In this document: positions 12,107-24,522 of the stretch, piece after piece
Layout of the letters: the number at the start of each line of letters is the position of its first letter
Numbering within the stretch: position 1 is the first letter of the stretch
NCBI GenBank assembly: GCA_013396915.1
Contig: VWZL01002573.1
Location: 1,031,109-1,095,108 of the forward strand
Length of the DNA stretch: 64,000 nt
Source: Stercorarius parasiticus
Lineage: Eukaryota > Chordata > Aves > Charadriiformes > Stercorariidae
Direction: 5' to 3'
The notes under the pieces: generated by a model
The model's input: only the letters and a program-made list of their open reading frames with translations
Databases searched by the model: none
What the model was told of the DNA's origin: nothing
Program-made: the position numbers and the translations under genes

Positions 12107-15100
12107 TTTTGGTACAGAAAGCAGTCTGGATATGCTACTCGTGTTGGTTAGTGCTGTAGTGTCCCCCTGTGAGGAGGACTCTCTCCTGGCATGGTATGGA
12201 TGTGCCCTATAACTCCATCCTACACTATCCAAATGATTCTTGTGGTCTCCTTAGAAAAACCTGGGCTTCTGTAAATCTCATTCCTTAAGCTCTTCCCAGG
12301 CTTCCGTGTAAGCTGTAGCCCTGGCTCTGCACCCAACAGCTTGGTGGCTCATTTCATCAGCTGGGCCAGCTGAGGGGCGTTCATATTGTCGGTAGGTTGC
12401 CACGTGTGAGAAGCCTGGCGTGTCATTGTGGGATTTCTCCATCTCTTCACGGTCCCAGTGCAGCATTGAACATCTTATCTTAAACCCACGGCAGCTGGTA
12501 TCAACTGCCTCCTCTCGGGTAGTCATTAGTGGCTCCAGTCCTGGGAATGGTGTGAGCTGACTTGTCTGAATTTGTCTTGACTGGAACCAATTATAAAGTT
12601 GGTTGCAAGGTCTCGTTTGTAAGACAGTAATTAGCACAGGAGAGGCAAGCAATTTCCTAAACTACTTTTTAGCTGTTAGTCTCCTCCTTAGCTGAGTTGT
12701 CAGGGCTCGGGGGCTGGTGGGCTTCCTCCAGCAAGCTCCTGAGCAGGCACTGGAGCGGAGCGTCCGTCTACGGATGCTCAGGGTTTGAAGTGACATCTCC
12801 AGGTTCCACCAACTCAGCCATAACTCATCCTGCATCGACAGGGCAAAAGAACACTGCATAAAAAGCCAGGCCTTTTGCTTTTAATTTGGTTGCCGCTTAA
12901 TTGAAGCGATTTCCAATTACTTCTTCCGGCAAGGGGCCCAAGCGAATCATGAGATTTTTGTGATTTCCGTTAGGAAATCATTGGACTAGGCAATATTAAG
13001 GAGGAAAAAAAGGGATTTTGTGAGTGGAAAGGAGAAAGAAAAACCTCTTTTCTCTCATGTTATCTTTTGCATAAATAGATAGTTCTATGGAAGTCAGAGC
13101 AAATACGAGAGAGGAACAGGCTTTCTGTAACTATCCCTGAAAAATGCTTTTCAGTAGATATTCTGTGCAACTAATAACATTGGGAAGATAATACAAATAA
13201 AGTAGGAAATTGTACAAATGAAAAGAAAAGCAAGAAATAATAAAATGAAGTCACTCGGCCCACGTAGACAAATGTTTATTAATTTAAAAAAATTAAGAGG
13301 AAAAAATAGCCCAATACAGATGAAATCTAGCTGCGAAAGAGAACCTTTTAAGCAAAGATATTAAAGGAAAAAATATGCACAGAAAACTTTATATCTGAAG
13401 CAAAGGATCTATGTTCTGGAAGCACTGTTAATTATTTTTATTTTGAAATTAGTTAGATATCCTGCAGATGAAATATGGAAATAGTGTCGAACTTAAACAT
13501 AAATGTGGGTGCTTAAGTTAAAAAAAAAAAAACCCGAAACCAGTAATAAATGGGATGTAGCTAATCTTTAGCCTCCTGCTAATGGAGGGGATGAGATAAG
13601 GGTGAGATAAGATAGCAGAATCTCCTTTTGCAGTTACACCCATAGTGGAGAAAAAGTTTCTATATGGGATTTCTGGAATGTTCGTGATTTCTAAAATTCC
13701 TTTTAGAAGACTCCCAGTATGATCCAGTGAGATGCTGGTTTCTTAATTATCCCTGAATTATCTACTGACACTTCGGCCGTTGAGCTCTCTGGGACTGGTC
13801 TTGATACCATCAAGACCCGTCAGTCCTTAGCGAGCTCCCCGTGCTCCAAACTTTCATCTCTCTGTGGGCAAAGGGAGAGAATCGAGTAAGGAGGAAGTTG
13901 AGCCCTTTACGGTTAATGAAGTAGCTTTGATATGGTCAACAGAATTCCCCGGCGGCCTGTGAAAAAAGCAGCTTCGTTTTGCAAAGGAAGTGGGTCAAAA
14001 CCGAGCGTTGATGTTTACAGTAAGTAAAACAGCGGAGCATAGAGCAATGTAATTACTGCTTCGGGACAGCATAAAAGGGTATGTACTGTGCAAAATCTGC
14101 AAAACCGTCAGGACTTTCTAATGTGGGAGGAAGATAGCTTCGATGTGTTCCCTTATTAATCAGATAATCTCCTGACCTCTGACTTATCTTGGAGACTTGT
14201 GATTTCTTATTTCTCTTTTGTAAGGCTTTTTTAAGCCCATCATACCTTCCAAAACCAAGGTTTTGTACATCCAAATGTGGCTCAGCTGAAGCTTCCATGT
14301 GCAAAGATAAATTGTAAAATGATCTTTTATCTCAGTTCTCTGACTGGGATAACTCTGCAGTGGTGTGAGCCGGTTAAGGACAGACACAAGTTTTTTAGAT
14401 TCAGGTAATTTATACAAGGGCAAATTAATACTCCTCCACTTTTTAATAATTTTGTATGCAGTGAATTTGAATTGAACATACATAAATATGATATCTTTTT
14501 CACACCTAATTAATAAATACTGGCTTTTTGCATTTGTGAAACCTTCTTTCATACAGCTGTAGCATTGCCTCTCCCGAGAACGTGTTGTGGAAGCAGCACA
14601 TGCAGAAGCGAGAAGAGGAAACACTTTTTGTGCGTTTCCTCATTCCGGTTTATCAGGTAGTCTGGAGTTCCCAGTGTGAGAGTAAGATATTTTTTGTTGC
14701 AGTGGCTGTATTAATTCAGTTGGATATCTATGCCATAGGCTGGCTAAATGAATAGCGCAGAATCTTTTGTAGGTAAAGTGCATTTTCCGTGCAGAGGAGA
14801 CCAGAATTTAAAGTATTTCCTTTCTTTTATTTATCCCTTCCTTTTCAAAAGCTAAAATGCTCTATAGTTCATCAGCAGTAATGGCCAGTGTTAATTTTTT
14901 ACTAAACTGGTATTAGCTAGTAGATTTCTTGAAGAGGAAACTGAAGATTCTGATCAGAATTTGTGTAGTAATTTTAAATGGTGGAGCTTTGTGGGTTTTT
15001 TTTTTCTTTTTTTAACTCCTCCAAAGCGCTGTATGAGCCCCGCGAGGCTCCCTGCTCAGCACACCAGCTCCTGGGCTTCCGTTCCCTCATGTTTCTCTTG

Positions 15101-16656
15101 CTCCGTGGCTGGGGAGGGAGCTGAGGGCTGTAACGCGGGGCTGTGGGTTTCATCCCTGGAGGAAGGCATCCGAAAATAGACATTCATTTTAGCAGTCCCG
15201 TGTTGCCACAGGTAAATCTCTGTGTGGGCTCGGCTGAGAGTTGAAACCCTCTTAGGAAGTGGAACTCGGGGTCCTTATGCCTGTCTGTGCCTGCAACATT
15301 TGCTGAATTTTCCAGCTGAGGATGTTGGTCCACCTTAATTGTAGGCAGTGTTGTCAGTTATGATTAAAGCAAAATTTTAATAACTTTTCCATGAAGCTAT
15401 ATAGTAACAAATACTGGTGTAAGGGAAACGAAGCAGTAAGAATTCCTTAAGCCTTGGATGACAGTATAACCAGGGAATTTTTCTAAATTTACCCCATTGT
15501 GCTCATTCTGTATGTCGGCTAATCATAAATAAGAGCGTAAAAGCTGGTTTGCAGTGTCTTTTTGCCACGGCAGAGGTTTGCCTGGTCCAGCCAGAGCTAG
15601 CAACTTAAAATACAATTAAAGGTAGGTTTGACCTGGAGTCTGTTTTCTTTTTCTGCAAAGCTAGTTGTGATTTTTTTGTTGGTGGTTGAACCTCTTGCAC
15701 TCCCTTCTCTTGCTTTAAAATCCTGTATAGTATTTAAGCTTCCTGAGCACCCCATGGGGATATAATCAAAGAGAAAAGAAGCTTGGGAAAGAGCCAAGAG
15801 TGTTTCCCTTGCTGCTGTGTCACAGCCCCGGCGCTCCGTCAGCTGGGAATTCGGCTTGAGAGGGAAGTCCTTATTCTCCTTTTACCTTTTAGAGGACTTT
15901 TATCAATAATGATACATGAAAAATATTTGACAGGGACAATAATTTGTTCTTTAAAACTATGCAAGTTAGGTAAAAAAAAAAAAGTGCCTTTCTGGCAAAG
16001 ATAATACTTTTAATGAGGTTTACTGATAGAGAGTTTTATTCAAATGTGACCTTTGCAGAAATCAAAGTCTAGCAAAAAAAAAAATCTTAAATGCCACTTT
16101 ATTATAGTGACGCCCACTAGTGTCACCATATTTTAGGGTCTGTCAGCATTTCCATTAGAAAACTTCAAGAATTTTTAATTTAACTCTGCTATAAAATCTG
16201 TTCCGAATTTGAAACATATCCTACGTGCTCTGTTTCAGATCGCATTTTAGTTCAAATAATAAATATCTCTCTTTCTCTCTTCCTACCCCCCCTTAAACAG
16301 TATCTCTGGTTGAGTAATTATTTCTCCCCTAGAAATAATCACTGATTCTCCTACTGGACAAATAGCTTTGGAAAGAGTTGTGTGCCTTGAAAAAATTCAA
16401 GGCTTATGCAATCAGTTTGTAGTTACATTTATGCTCTTTCTCTTGTGAAATAAAAATGCTGCTTCTTTACAGAATCTTGCTCTTGGTATCTCTTCTGTTT
16501 GTGGCACCACATAGAAGGAGGGGAAATTTTATAATGACCTTTGGATGTGGGGTTCAAAACAGGTGTGAAAATCTAGTTACTGCCCTTACAGCTCCGCTGC
16601 CTGGTAATCTTGGGATGACACATTTCACTTAGCACTTACATTTACCGTCTTTTCAG
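12107..16656. other. AT-rich non-coding stretch
   Basis: Nothing recognised. Minus-strand open frames at 12278-12652 and 14184-14624 show no protein-like composition or splice context. The sequence holds short A/T runs only. Confidence 0.4.
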
Positions 16657-16750
16657 ATTACCTCTGTGAAGGATGAGCAAGTAATTCGTAAAGAATCAGT
16701 GTTTGCCAACCTTGGCTTTCTGTTCGGCTCAGGAATTACCCATGGAATAG
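16657..16750 (+). CDS. exon-like segment, phase uncertain
   Basis: The acceptor (cacttacatttaccgtcttttcag) is good. It opens 31 codons in phase 0 (peptide with RKESVFANLGFLFGSG), with a possible donor ATAG|GTTGTA leaving one base. The starting phase conflicts with the phase-1 series of other upstream candidates, so it belongs to an alternative path, a missing intermediate exon or chance. Confidence 0.2.
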
Positions 16751-16849
16751 GTTGTAGTTTGAATTGATTGCTCAAGGTTTTCTCCGTAGGCTTTCTATTC
16801 TTACTCTATGGTTTGTGCAGAGATTTTCTGTTCTCCGTCTTTTTAATAT

Positions 16850-16930
16850 CTTTATATATCTGTATTATATAATGTATGTATACATATGTGCATGTATACA
16901 CATAGATATAGAATATAAATATAATTTTTC
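16850..16930. repeat. degenerate AT/TATA low-complexity tract
   Basis: Irregular alternation of TATA, TGTATG and TACACATAG units (tatatatctgtattatataatg...). No regular unit length. Simple-sequence drift. Confidence 0.6.
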
Positions 16931-19900
16931 AGGACGAATAGTTTATGTTCAGCGATGATATCATGACCTTATTTCATTCTGCGGCTCACGTGGATGCAAC
17001 ACCCTACAAAAAGCTAATCACTATTGACGGATGGTATGGTCCACTCTCAGCTGTGATCTTCCTTTACTTTTTCACATTGTTTAAGGTCATTGGAGTAGTT
17101 CCTGAATCTCAGTTTTAAGAAGGAATATCAACACAGATATTTTTGTTGGCTTTTTATTCTATGTTGTCCTAGCAACATTTAAAAGTAAAGTAGCCAATGT
17201 TATAGTAGCTTGGTTGAGAACTTACCTGCCCTATTAATAATTTTCCAATAACTATCAACTTAAAAACATAAAAAGTGAAAGTTAGTCCATACCAGACACT
17301 GCCACAAAGCACAGTTGACTGTTTCAAGATGTATTGACAAGTTTTTTCAACAAAGGCTGAAATACATCCTTCTTGAAAGACGGGGAGCCATTCCAGAGCC
17401 ACTGTTACATTCTTTTCTTTACATTTCCTAAAATAAACCAGATGCATTTTCTTTCCCCTTCTGTTTTTCATGAATAAAGTTTCTGAATAAGTGACTTATT
17501 AGCAAACAGGATATGAAATACACGAAGAGATTCTTGTATGTTGCTGTATCATTTACTTTGAAATGTTAAGTATATCTATATATAGTAAGCAGGTGTATTT
17601 TGATCTGTATGTGTATATATATGTATTTTTCCCCAAATTAGTTTTCCAGCAGCATGTGCTGATTAGAGAAACGATAAGAAAATCTGATGATAGCTGAAAT
17701 AAGTTTTATAGCAAGAGATCATTTCAAGAGCAAGAGCAACTTCTGATGGCTCTCATCAAAAAGTTTGGAGTGCTCAGGGAGTTCAATAGTGGCTTTGCTT
17801 GAATAATGGTCTCAAAGCAGAACCGATTGCCTTGTATTTGTCACGTTTCTTACATTTTAATGGTTGATACCGGTGAGATATCCTACTATCGTAAGTCACT
17901 TGTTAGTGTGTGTTTCTCTTTCAAAATGTGGATGTAGCTCCAATTAATACTAATTGGATTTATGGAAGAAAATACCCTTTAGTACTTTCATGCTAGGTTG
18001 GTGTAATGATGCTAAAAGAGCTACGTGTTTGGGAATATGATCACAACGTACAACATTGTCAATAATAGTCCCACTAAAAATTACTTATTTTTCTCCTTTT
18101 TCACATTGTTTATTACATGCCTATATAGCAAAAATAATGTTTTGTAAACCAATCTTCTGTTAAACAGAGTATGGGGCCTGGTGTACCTTAGCCTTACAAC
18201 TGTGAGAGAAATGACATTAAAGTATATAAAAAAAATGAAGGAATAAGTTTTTAGGGAGTGTGCAGCGCCAGCAAGTGCAGGTACATAACGAACATTGGCT
18301 GTCCTAAAGGATGGTGTAAAGAGAATTACGTGGAAAGCGGCATCTTTGAGTAACTGCTTACATGCGCACTTAGCTGTGAATAAGAGCTGATCAGCTGCAG
18401 CGTGGAAAGCTGCCACCTGTTTTGGATAAGGGTTGAAGTTGCAAGAGAAAAATAAAAGCCTGTATATTTATCTGGCTTGCAGTTCCTGGTAGCTTATTAA
18501 CATCATTAGTTTACTCTTTAAATGTCAAATACAGAAATTTCTATCTTTTGATTTTCATAGAATACTGACTTTCTTGGTTGTTATCTTTATAGAAGAGATT
18601 AGTGTACGTATTTGACTTAACATCAATTGAAAGGTGTGTGGATTTTCGGCGGAGTCAGCAAGAGAATGCTTTGCAGTCGGGCTTATAGTGCTAAAATATT
18701 TCCTATCAATTCTGGGGTCATGGGTGACAGTAGGTGTACGCAAAAATCTGTGTAGGCTCATAAGCGTGGCTGTATGTGAACATGTCTGCATAATTTTGCA
18801 GTAAAATTCAGTCACGTTACGTATGCATCGGCTTTCCAAGTTGTGCCATACTTGTTTAGAGTCTCCCACCTTCTGAATTACAAAAAGCAAAAACCCAAAT
18901 ATGTCACAAAAATGTAAGCATTTATAGCTCCTATCTACTTTGTTATTGTGGAGGATGGTAATGCATCTTCTTTCCACAGCAAGTTACATATGCTGTGTGC
19001 ATCCGTAGGTGGTGTTCTGGTATATTCAGGGATCTGTCTATTAACTAATTTAACATAAAATGATTTAGTTCTTCTGTTTATTTACAAAAGCCAAGCGAGA
19101 GCTGGCTAATGGTATAATGGATATTTAAAAAAAATCCTGCTTTTCTCTTTAGATAGACAAGCTGGGGAATAAGTTGCCCAGAAATGTGCAGGTTTTCAAG
19201 GCCTGACCAGTTAAAGTTGGTGTGAACCCTCAGCTGGCCCTGCCTGGAGAGGAGGGATGGACTGGAGGCCTCCTGTGGTCCTGACATGGAGGTGTCCCGT
19301 GAAGGGGATGCCAAGAGCTCCTCTGCAATTGTCCCCTTCTGTACTGAATGCTGTGAAGGACAGTACAACATCCCCGGGTCTTCGTGTCCCGGCTGACAGC
19401 ATCTCCTCTCTCCCAGAGCTCTGCAGGAGCCCTGGCGTTGGACTGGATCCCCCTCGAGCAGTTAATGAGGAACTGCCTCCTTAAGGAGGTCCTCCAGTGA
19501 GGGTGGTGGCAGCAGCGTTGGTGGCAGCGGCTGGGTCACGCAGCAGTGACACACTCGGGGAGTGAGTCTTTCTCAGCTTACTTTGCTCCGATTTCTGTGT
19601 CACACAGGGAAAGAGCAGCTCTGACTCTGCGTTTGAACGCAAGCTATTAGAGGTGTTCGGTAGGCTGTGAATTCCTTATTCTCCTATTCCTTTACTCCTT
19701 TCCTTCTTTCCCATCCCGCCCTGCAGTAAAATTCACAAAGAGCATAGGAATTTTCTGTACCCTCTGTCTTATCTCAGAATTAACCTCCAATTAGAAAGCT
19801 TATTCTTCATTCAGTAGCTAATGAGAGTGGTTAGTGGAACCCACAAATGTCCTCAACGATGTGTAACAGAACTATGCGCCGAGCATCCCATAGTCAGAGC

Positions 19901-21818
19901 CACATCTAATGTCAGGGCAAGCTAGTTACCATGGAGGTTCTGCAGTTGTGGATTTGGAGACCGTGACCGTCAGAAACGTGCTGAAATCCTCGCCCTCGTC
20001 ACAGCAAAGCTCTTAATAGTCTAATTCCTTTTCTCTGTATCACTGTGTGCTTTTGCCGGTCACTTGACGATGTTTGTTTTAGCAATGCATAAAGCCCATT
20101 TTAAATGCTTATGTTCCCCTTTTCTCCCAGGAACTTCCCTCAACACCTGCATTTTGAGTTTGTAAGTGTTCCATTTGTTCTTCTTTCCTAGGCCAAATAG
20201 TAGAATGGTTGTTACAAATAATGTGTCCGTGGGAGTTGGATATTGTACTGGGTTTAAAATTAAATTTCAACACTTTACTGGACGTGTCCTCGCATGAGAA
20301 AAATACTTGAATGTCGAAATCAGATATGATCCTGGGAAAAAGTTATTTTCTGTCTATAGATGCAGAGGGCGTAAACAGCTGGGGTGGATGCAGCAAGGCT
20401 TTCTCGGAGTAACACCCAGTGCCAACGGCCAGTAACTGGGGAGTAAGGATCCATCGTTGGGCTGGACTTCAACAGCAAAAATGTTACTGCATACTGGGGA
20501 GCACACCTGTCACACAGACGTTGTGCTGGTTTCTTCTTACCCTCCAGAAAATGACTTTTTTTGAAGACAAAGGGAAGGATCTAAATGGTTGATGAGCTCT
20601 TCTGCTTATTGGTTCCATGTTGCTATTTCCTCACCAGTAGACGGGCAAAACCTGCTGTTTGCAAGCGGTATTTGTTTCGTTTTAAGGATGGTGAGAAGTC
20701 TGAGGGTCACAACTTCACCAGCTGAATGCTGACACAGCAGTCAAAAAAACCTATAAGAGCATTAAATCCCCACAGCTATTGTGTAATTTAGGAAAATACA
20801 AAATATACGCGCTAAGAACACTGGAACTGTTAGTTGCCCTAGAAGTTAGGCAGTTTTTTTTTCTTTTTTTCTGTCTATAGGTATGATTATTTGCAGCAGT
20901 AGTTCACTGATCTATATGAATATCTGATTTCCTGGTGGCATTCAAGCACTCTTATAATGTGGTGGATGAATTAGATTTTTTTTCTAAACCTTATGGTGGG
21001 ATTCCAATTTAGAGTTACCTGCACAGTCTTTCTTCAGTTGCATTAAAATAAATTGAAAATACATTAATACACAGGTAATTTAATAGTACTTAGATAATTC
21101 TATGATTCTATGAAATTTAATGATTCTATAATTTAAAAGATGCTTACTTACATATTAGCTTACTTACATATTTAGCCTTAAAATTCAAACAATAAAATCC
21201 CCACTAGGTCATTATAGAACGTAGAAAAAGAAAATAGGAAATCTGGTATTTTGTACCAGCTTCTTGCTAAACTGACGGGATTCTATCAAGGGTAAATGAG
21301 ATGAATACTGATTTAAATCTCAAGTAGTGGCCCTACAGCCATTAGAGTTATTTTGGTTATTTTGTCTTTACTCTGAATGAGATGCAATCTGTATCTGCCC
21401 AACAGGGTAACATTTTAATTAGAGTTTTGTTACTTCAATTTTTGTCTGCCAGAATGCAGAGGCTGAGTAAACCTGCTGGCCTGATCCAGGTAGTGCCAGG
21501 GAAGAGCATGAACGGAGAGTGGGAGAAAGCTCCTGGCAGAGGGTTCTGTGTTTGATGCTTCTATTCTAGCAGAGGTGGTATATTCTTTTGGGTGTCATAT
21601 CACTATTAGTATTTAACATGTTATTTTTCTTGTTACTCGAATAACTAAATGTTTCCCATGTAAGAAACTAATTGCTGTTCATAATTCATATGGGAATCTA
21701 TAGTTTATTTTTTTTTAATTCAAAATATTTTCCTTACGTTAATTCTGGATTGTAAAGAATTTATCCCAAGGCTTTCATGGAGTTGCATTACTGTTGTATC
21801 ATTTTAGAATGCAGAATG
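16931..21818. other. intron-like sequence
   Basis: Mostly featureless AT-rich DNA. Exon-like fragments occur at 18592-18632, about 20193 and 20638-20690 (donor GGATG|GTGAGA), but their phases are mutually inconsistent. A short run of CR1-tail-like 'attctatgattctatg' at about 21096-21133 has no CR1 body upstream. Confidence 0.3.
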
Positions 21819-21952
21819 GAGGTGTCCAAGGCCAGGTTGGACGGGGCTTGGAGCAACCTGGTCTGGTGGGAGGTGTCCCTGTCCGGGGCAGGGGGTGGCA
21901 CTGGATGATCCTTAAGGTCCCTTCCAACCCAAACCATTCTGTGATTCTATGA
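21819..21952 (+). mobile_element. CR1 LINE 3' terminal fragment
   Basis: A 5'-truncated CR1 of about 130 bp. It starts at 'ggtgtccaaggccaggttggacgggg' and ends with 'cccttccaacccaaaccattctgtgattctatga'. Same variant as the copies at 4068 and 11684. Confidence 0.92.
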
Positions 21953-22346
21953 TAAAAATGTTTTCCTAGCAAATTTTAAAGAAAACATCACTTCAGTATA
22001 CCATGCATTTTTCATGTAGCATTAGTGGCTTGCATACTTTCTGCAATTTAATCCCGTTTTACTTCATTTCCCACAACCGTTTGGGGTTGGAAAAGGTTAG
22101 TATGTGGGGGGACAATACCCGCCAACAACCCTAAAGTCTTTCTTGCTTTTTTTGGGAGATTTCCAGCTAATGTTCAATTGGAGATACGGAGGCACACAAA
22201 CGCAATGAGAACTTGGCCACCTACCCCTTTCCAGGAGGGACAATACCTGGATGGGAGGATGGTTCCCTCTGATGACTGAGTTGGTTGGACTCAAAACCAG
22301 GCAGTGGTTCAGTGCTGGACATCTCTCTTCCTCGCTGCCTTCACAG

Positions 22347-22458
22347 CAGTATCTGTATTAACCCAAGTGAAAATAATTGTTTCACTAAAGATCTTCATAT
22401 CAAAAGTCTGCTGCTACTTGCAGTGATCTTTAAGCCTCTTGTGAAAGGAGTGTTCAAT
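22347..22458 (+). CDS. exon-like segment, phase uncertain
   Basis: Good acceptor (catctctcttcctcgctgccttcacag) and strong donor (TTCAAT|GTGAGT). One frame is open over 37 codons, starting with one base left from a previous codon (phase 2) and ending in phase 0. The peptide has a hydrophobic run (SLLLLAVIFKPLVKGVF). The borders are among the best upstream, but no compatible preceding exon was found. Confidence 0.28.
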
Positions 22459-23832
22459 GTGAGTTTTACTGACCGGCATGTCCTCTCCTGCCTGGCGGGG
22501 CTGCTCCCCATCCATCCACTGCATCCGTCTTCTATCTGCTGCACTAAGATTTATTTCCTTTATTGATATCATTTGTTCTAATATCTATATCCTTAAATGT
22601 ATAAGGGAGCTCTAAAGGGATATTGTTTACCGTGTCACACCTTTAATATTTGGTGTGCTCTTATTGTCCTACAGCATGTTCACAAGGGGCTGCCTCCTTC
22701 ATAGCTCCAGAAGTAATAATTCACGCTGAGAGGACACGGCTGGTTGCTGAGGTTGTTCTGGGGTTTGGATGGCGCTGGCAGTAGAGGAGAAAACCCAGTT
22801 TCCATTGCTGGAGTGTTGAATGTTGTTGCTGTTTTAAAGAAAAGCTGTTGCTGAAAAGCCAGTCTTTCTAGTTGACAGTCACCGGTAGCAGTTCCCCGTC
22901 CTGAGATCTGCAGTCTACTTCTCTGCAGCTCTTATTCCTACTAGTATGACTGTTTTTCTGCATTGAGAAGTCTTCTGCAAATAAATCTGGTGTGCTCTGC
23001 TTAGCGATGTTGCCAGTGGAAGTATGGTGTTGGGACCAGTAACGTTTGGCTCTTTGCTTTATGCCTAATTACGTTATGTTCCTTTAAGATCCGTGGGTAA
23101 GGTAGAAACCCCTGGAAGGAAAAGGGGAGATTTATTTTGCACAGGGAGCAATTAAGCATGCTTAGGCAGGGACGCTTCCAGAGATGGAAATACTGGCCAT
23201 TTACAAAAACGTTCCACTAGAATAAAATGATTTATTCTGCAAAATACATGTTTAAAACTCAGCTATTTTCCTTTTGATACCAAATTTTGCAAAGTAGCCT
23301 CAAATTATAAAAGCAAAATGTTACTGTAGCTGCTCTGATGATGCAATTTAAGGAATTGGATCACTGCGAGGAGGAAATACTTTTCCATGATTAGTCGAGC
23401 CTGATGCAATTTGCCGTGGTGGGGTAGTTGGTTTTGGCTCTCCAATTTCATCGAACGCGCACAGGCCTGGAGCCGTGTGGGACACGCTGGAGTCGGTGGA
23501 GGGGGGGGGTTGGGGCATGTGTGTGATAAACGTTTGGGTCTAGTGATGGCTGCACAAACTCTGCTTCTCATTACCTTGGAGTTTAAAGTTACTCAACTTT
23601 TAAATACAACAAAACTTACTACTAAGTGCCCTCCATACATTAGCCTTTACCAGCACTCATTTTGAATAATTTTGCAGTCCCTTTGGTGCCAACATCTTTG
23701 TTTAACTAACACTCTATATTATTACTTTCAGAAATGTACTTGCGAAAGTGTCTTGTGTTGCTGTTGGAGCTTAAAAGCGCCATTATTTTAACACTTTTCT
23801 GTGGCTGATTTTTCTCTTTATAATTTGGGCAG

Positions 23833-23969
23833 ATTTGCCTTCGAGTTGCAAATATTTCAGGACTGTAAACGGCGGAGAGGATCTCAGCCAGCAGTAATGG
23901 CATGGAGCTGCACAGGGAGCATATGTAAAGGCACTGGGACGGATGGCAGTGTTCGAGAACTGCTCACAG
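23833..23969 (+). CDS. exon-like segment, phase uncertain
   Basis: A strong pyrimidine tract and acceptor (gatttttctctttataatttgggcag) precede 45 open codons, ending at CACAG|GTCATT. Phase is 2 at the start and 1 at the end. The peptide is basic near its start (QDCKRRRG) and Gly/Thr/Ser-rich later. The end phase suits the later series, but the start phase clashes with 22347-22458 ending in phase 0. Confidence 0.22.
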
Positions 23970-24474
23970 GTCATTTTTTTTTTTCTAAATTCAATTTATA
24001 ATAAAACCATACCAAAATCTGGGAACTGTACTGTAGGAAAAAGCCAGTATGGAAATGGCCAGAATAATGAGAAAGTGGATCTCTCCCTTTTTTCCTGTGA
24101 TTTAGCGTTAAGCCTCACCCCTGCTTCCCTGAGAGTATTTATCAGAAAAGAGTAATTTAGGGTATAAATATTTGAGGGTAGTGCTTTCTAAGTCTTGCGA
24201 CTTTTAATTTATGATATAAACATGCCCGAATAAAAATCTAGATTCACGTCGTCATGTTTTGAAAAATCCAGATAAAATATCAACAAGAAATAGGACGAGT
24301 TTTTAAAACCGTACTGCCTGTTATGAAATATGCTGCTATTTTTTGGTGGTTATTTTCCTCACAATTATAGTGGGAGCAAAAATAGATACATACTTCAATA
24401 ATTTGGAATCCATAGCTGCTTTTGGTTCTAGCATCGTGAATACAATATAAATGGAACTCGTTTTCTTTTTTTAG

Positions 24475-24522
24475 GTAGATACAGCTGCAGTTGCTTTTAG
24501 ATATTCAAAGGCACTAACCTCT
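24475..24522 (+). CDS. exon-like segment, weak donor
   Basis: A T-rich acceptor (ggaactcgttttctttttttag) opens 16 codons in phase 0 only (peptide with AAVAFRYSKALTS), followed by a moderate donor TCT|GTAAAT. Compatible in phase with 22347-22458 upstream. Small, so chance is a real alternative. Confidence 0.15.

Noticed and set aside
11684..12212. Overlapping open frames with reverse-transcriptase-like ends
   Set aside because: They are CR1 3' sequence, not a host gene.
14184..14624. 146-codon minus-strand open frame
   Set aside because: Composition looks random, with no splice borders, repeats or recognisable motif.
18555..18977. 140-codon minus-strand open frame
   Set aside because: No convincing protein character or polyadenylation signal; within the range expected by chance in 64 kb.
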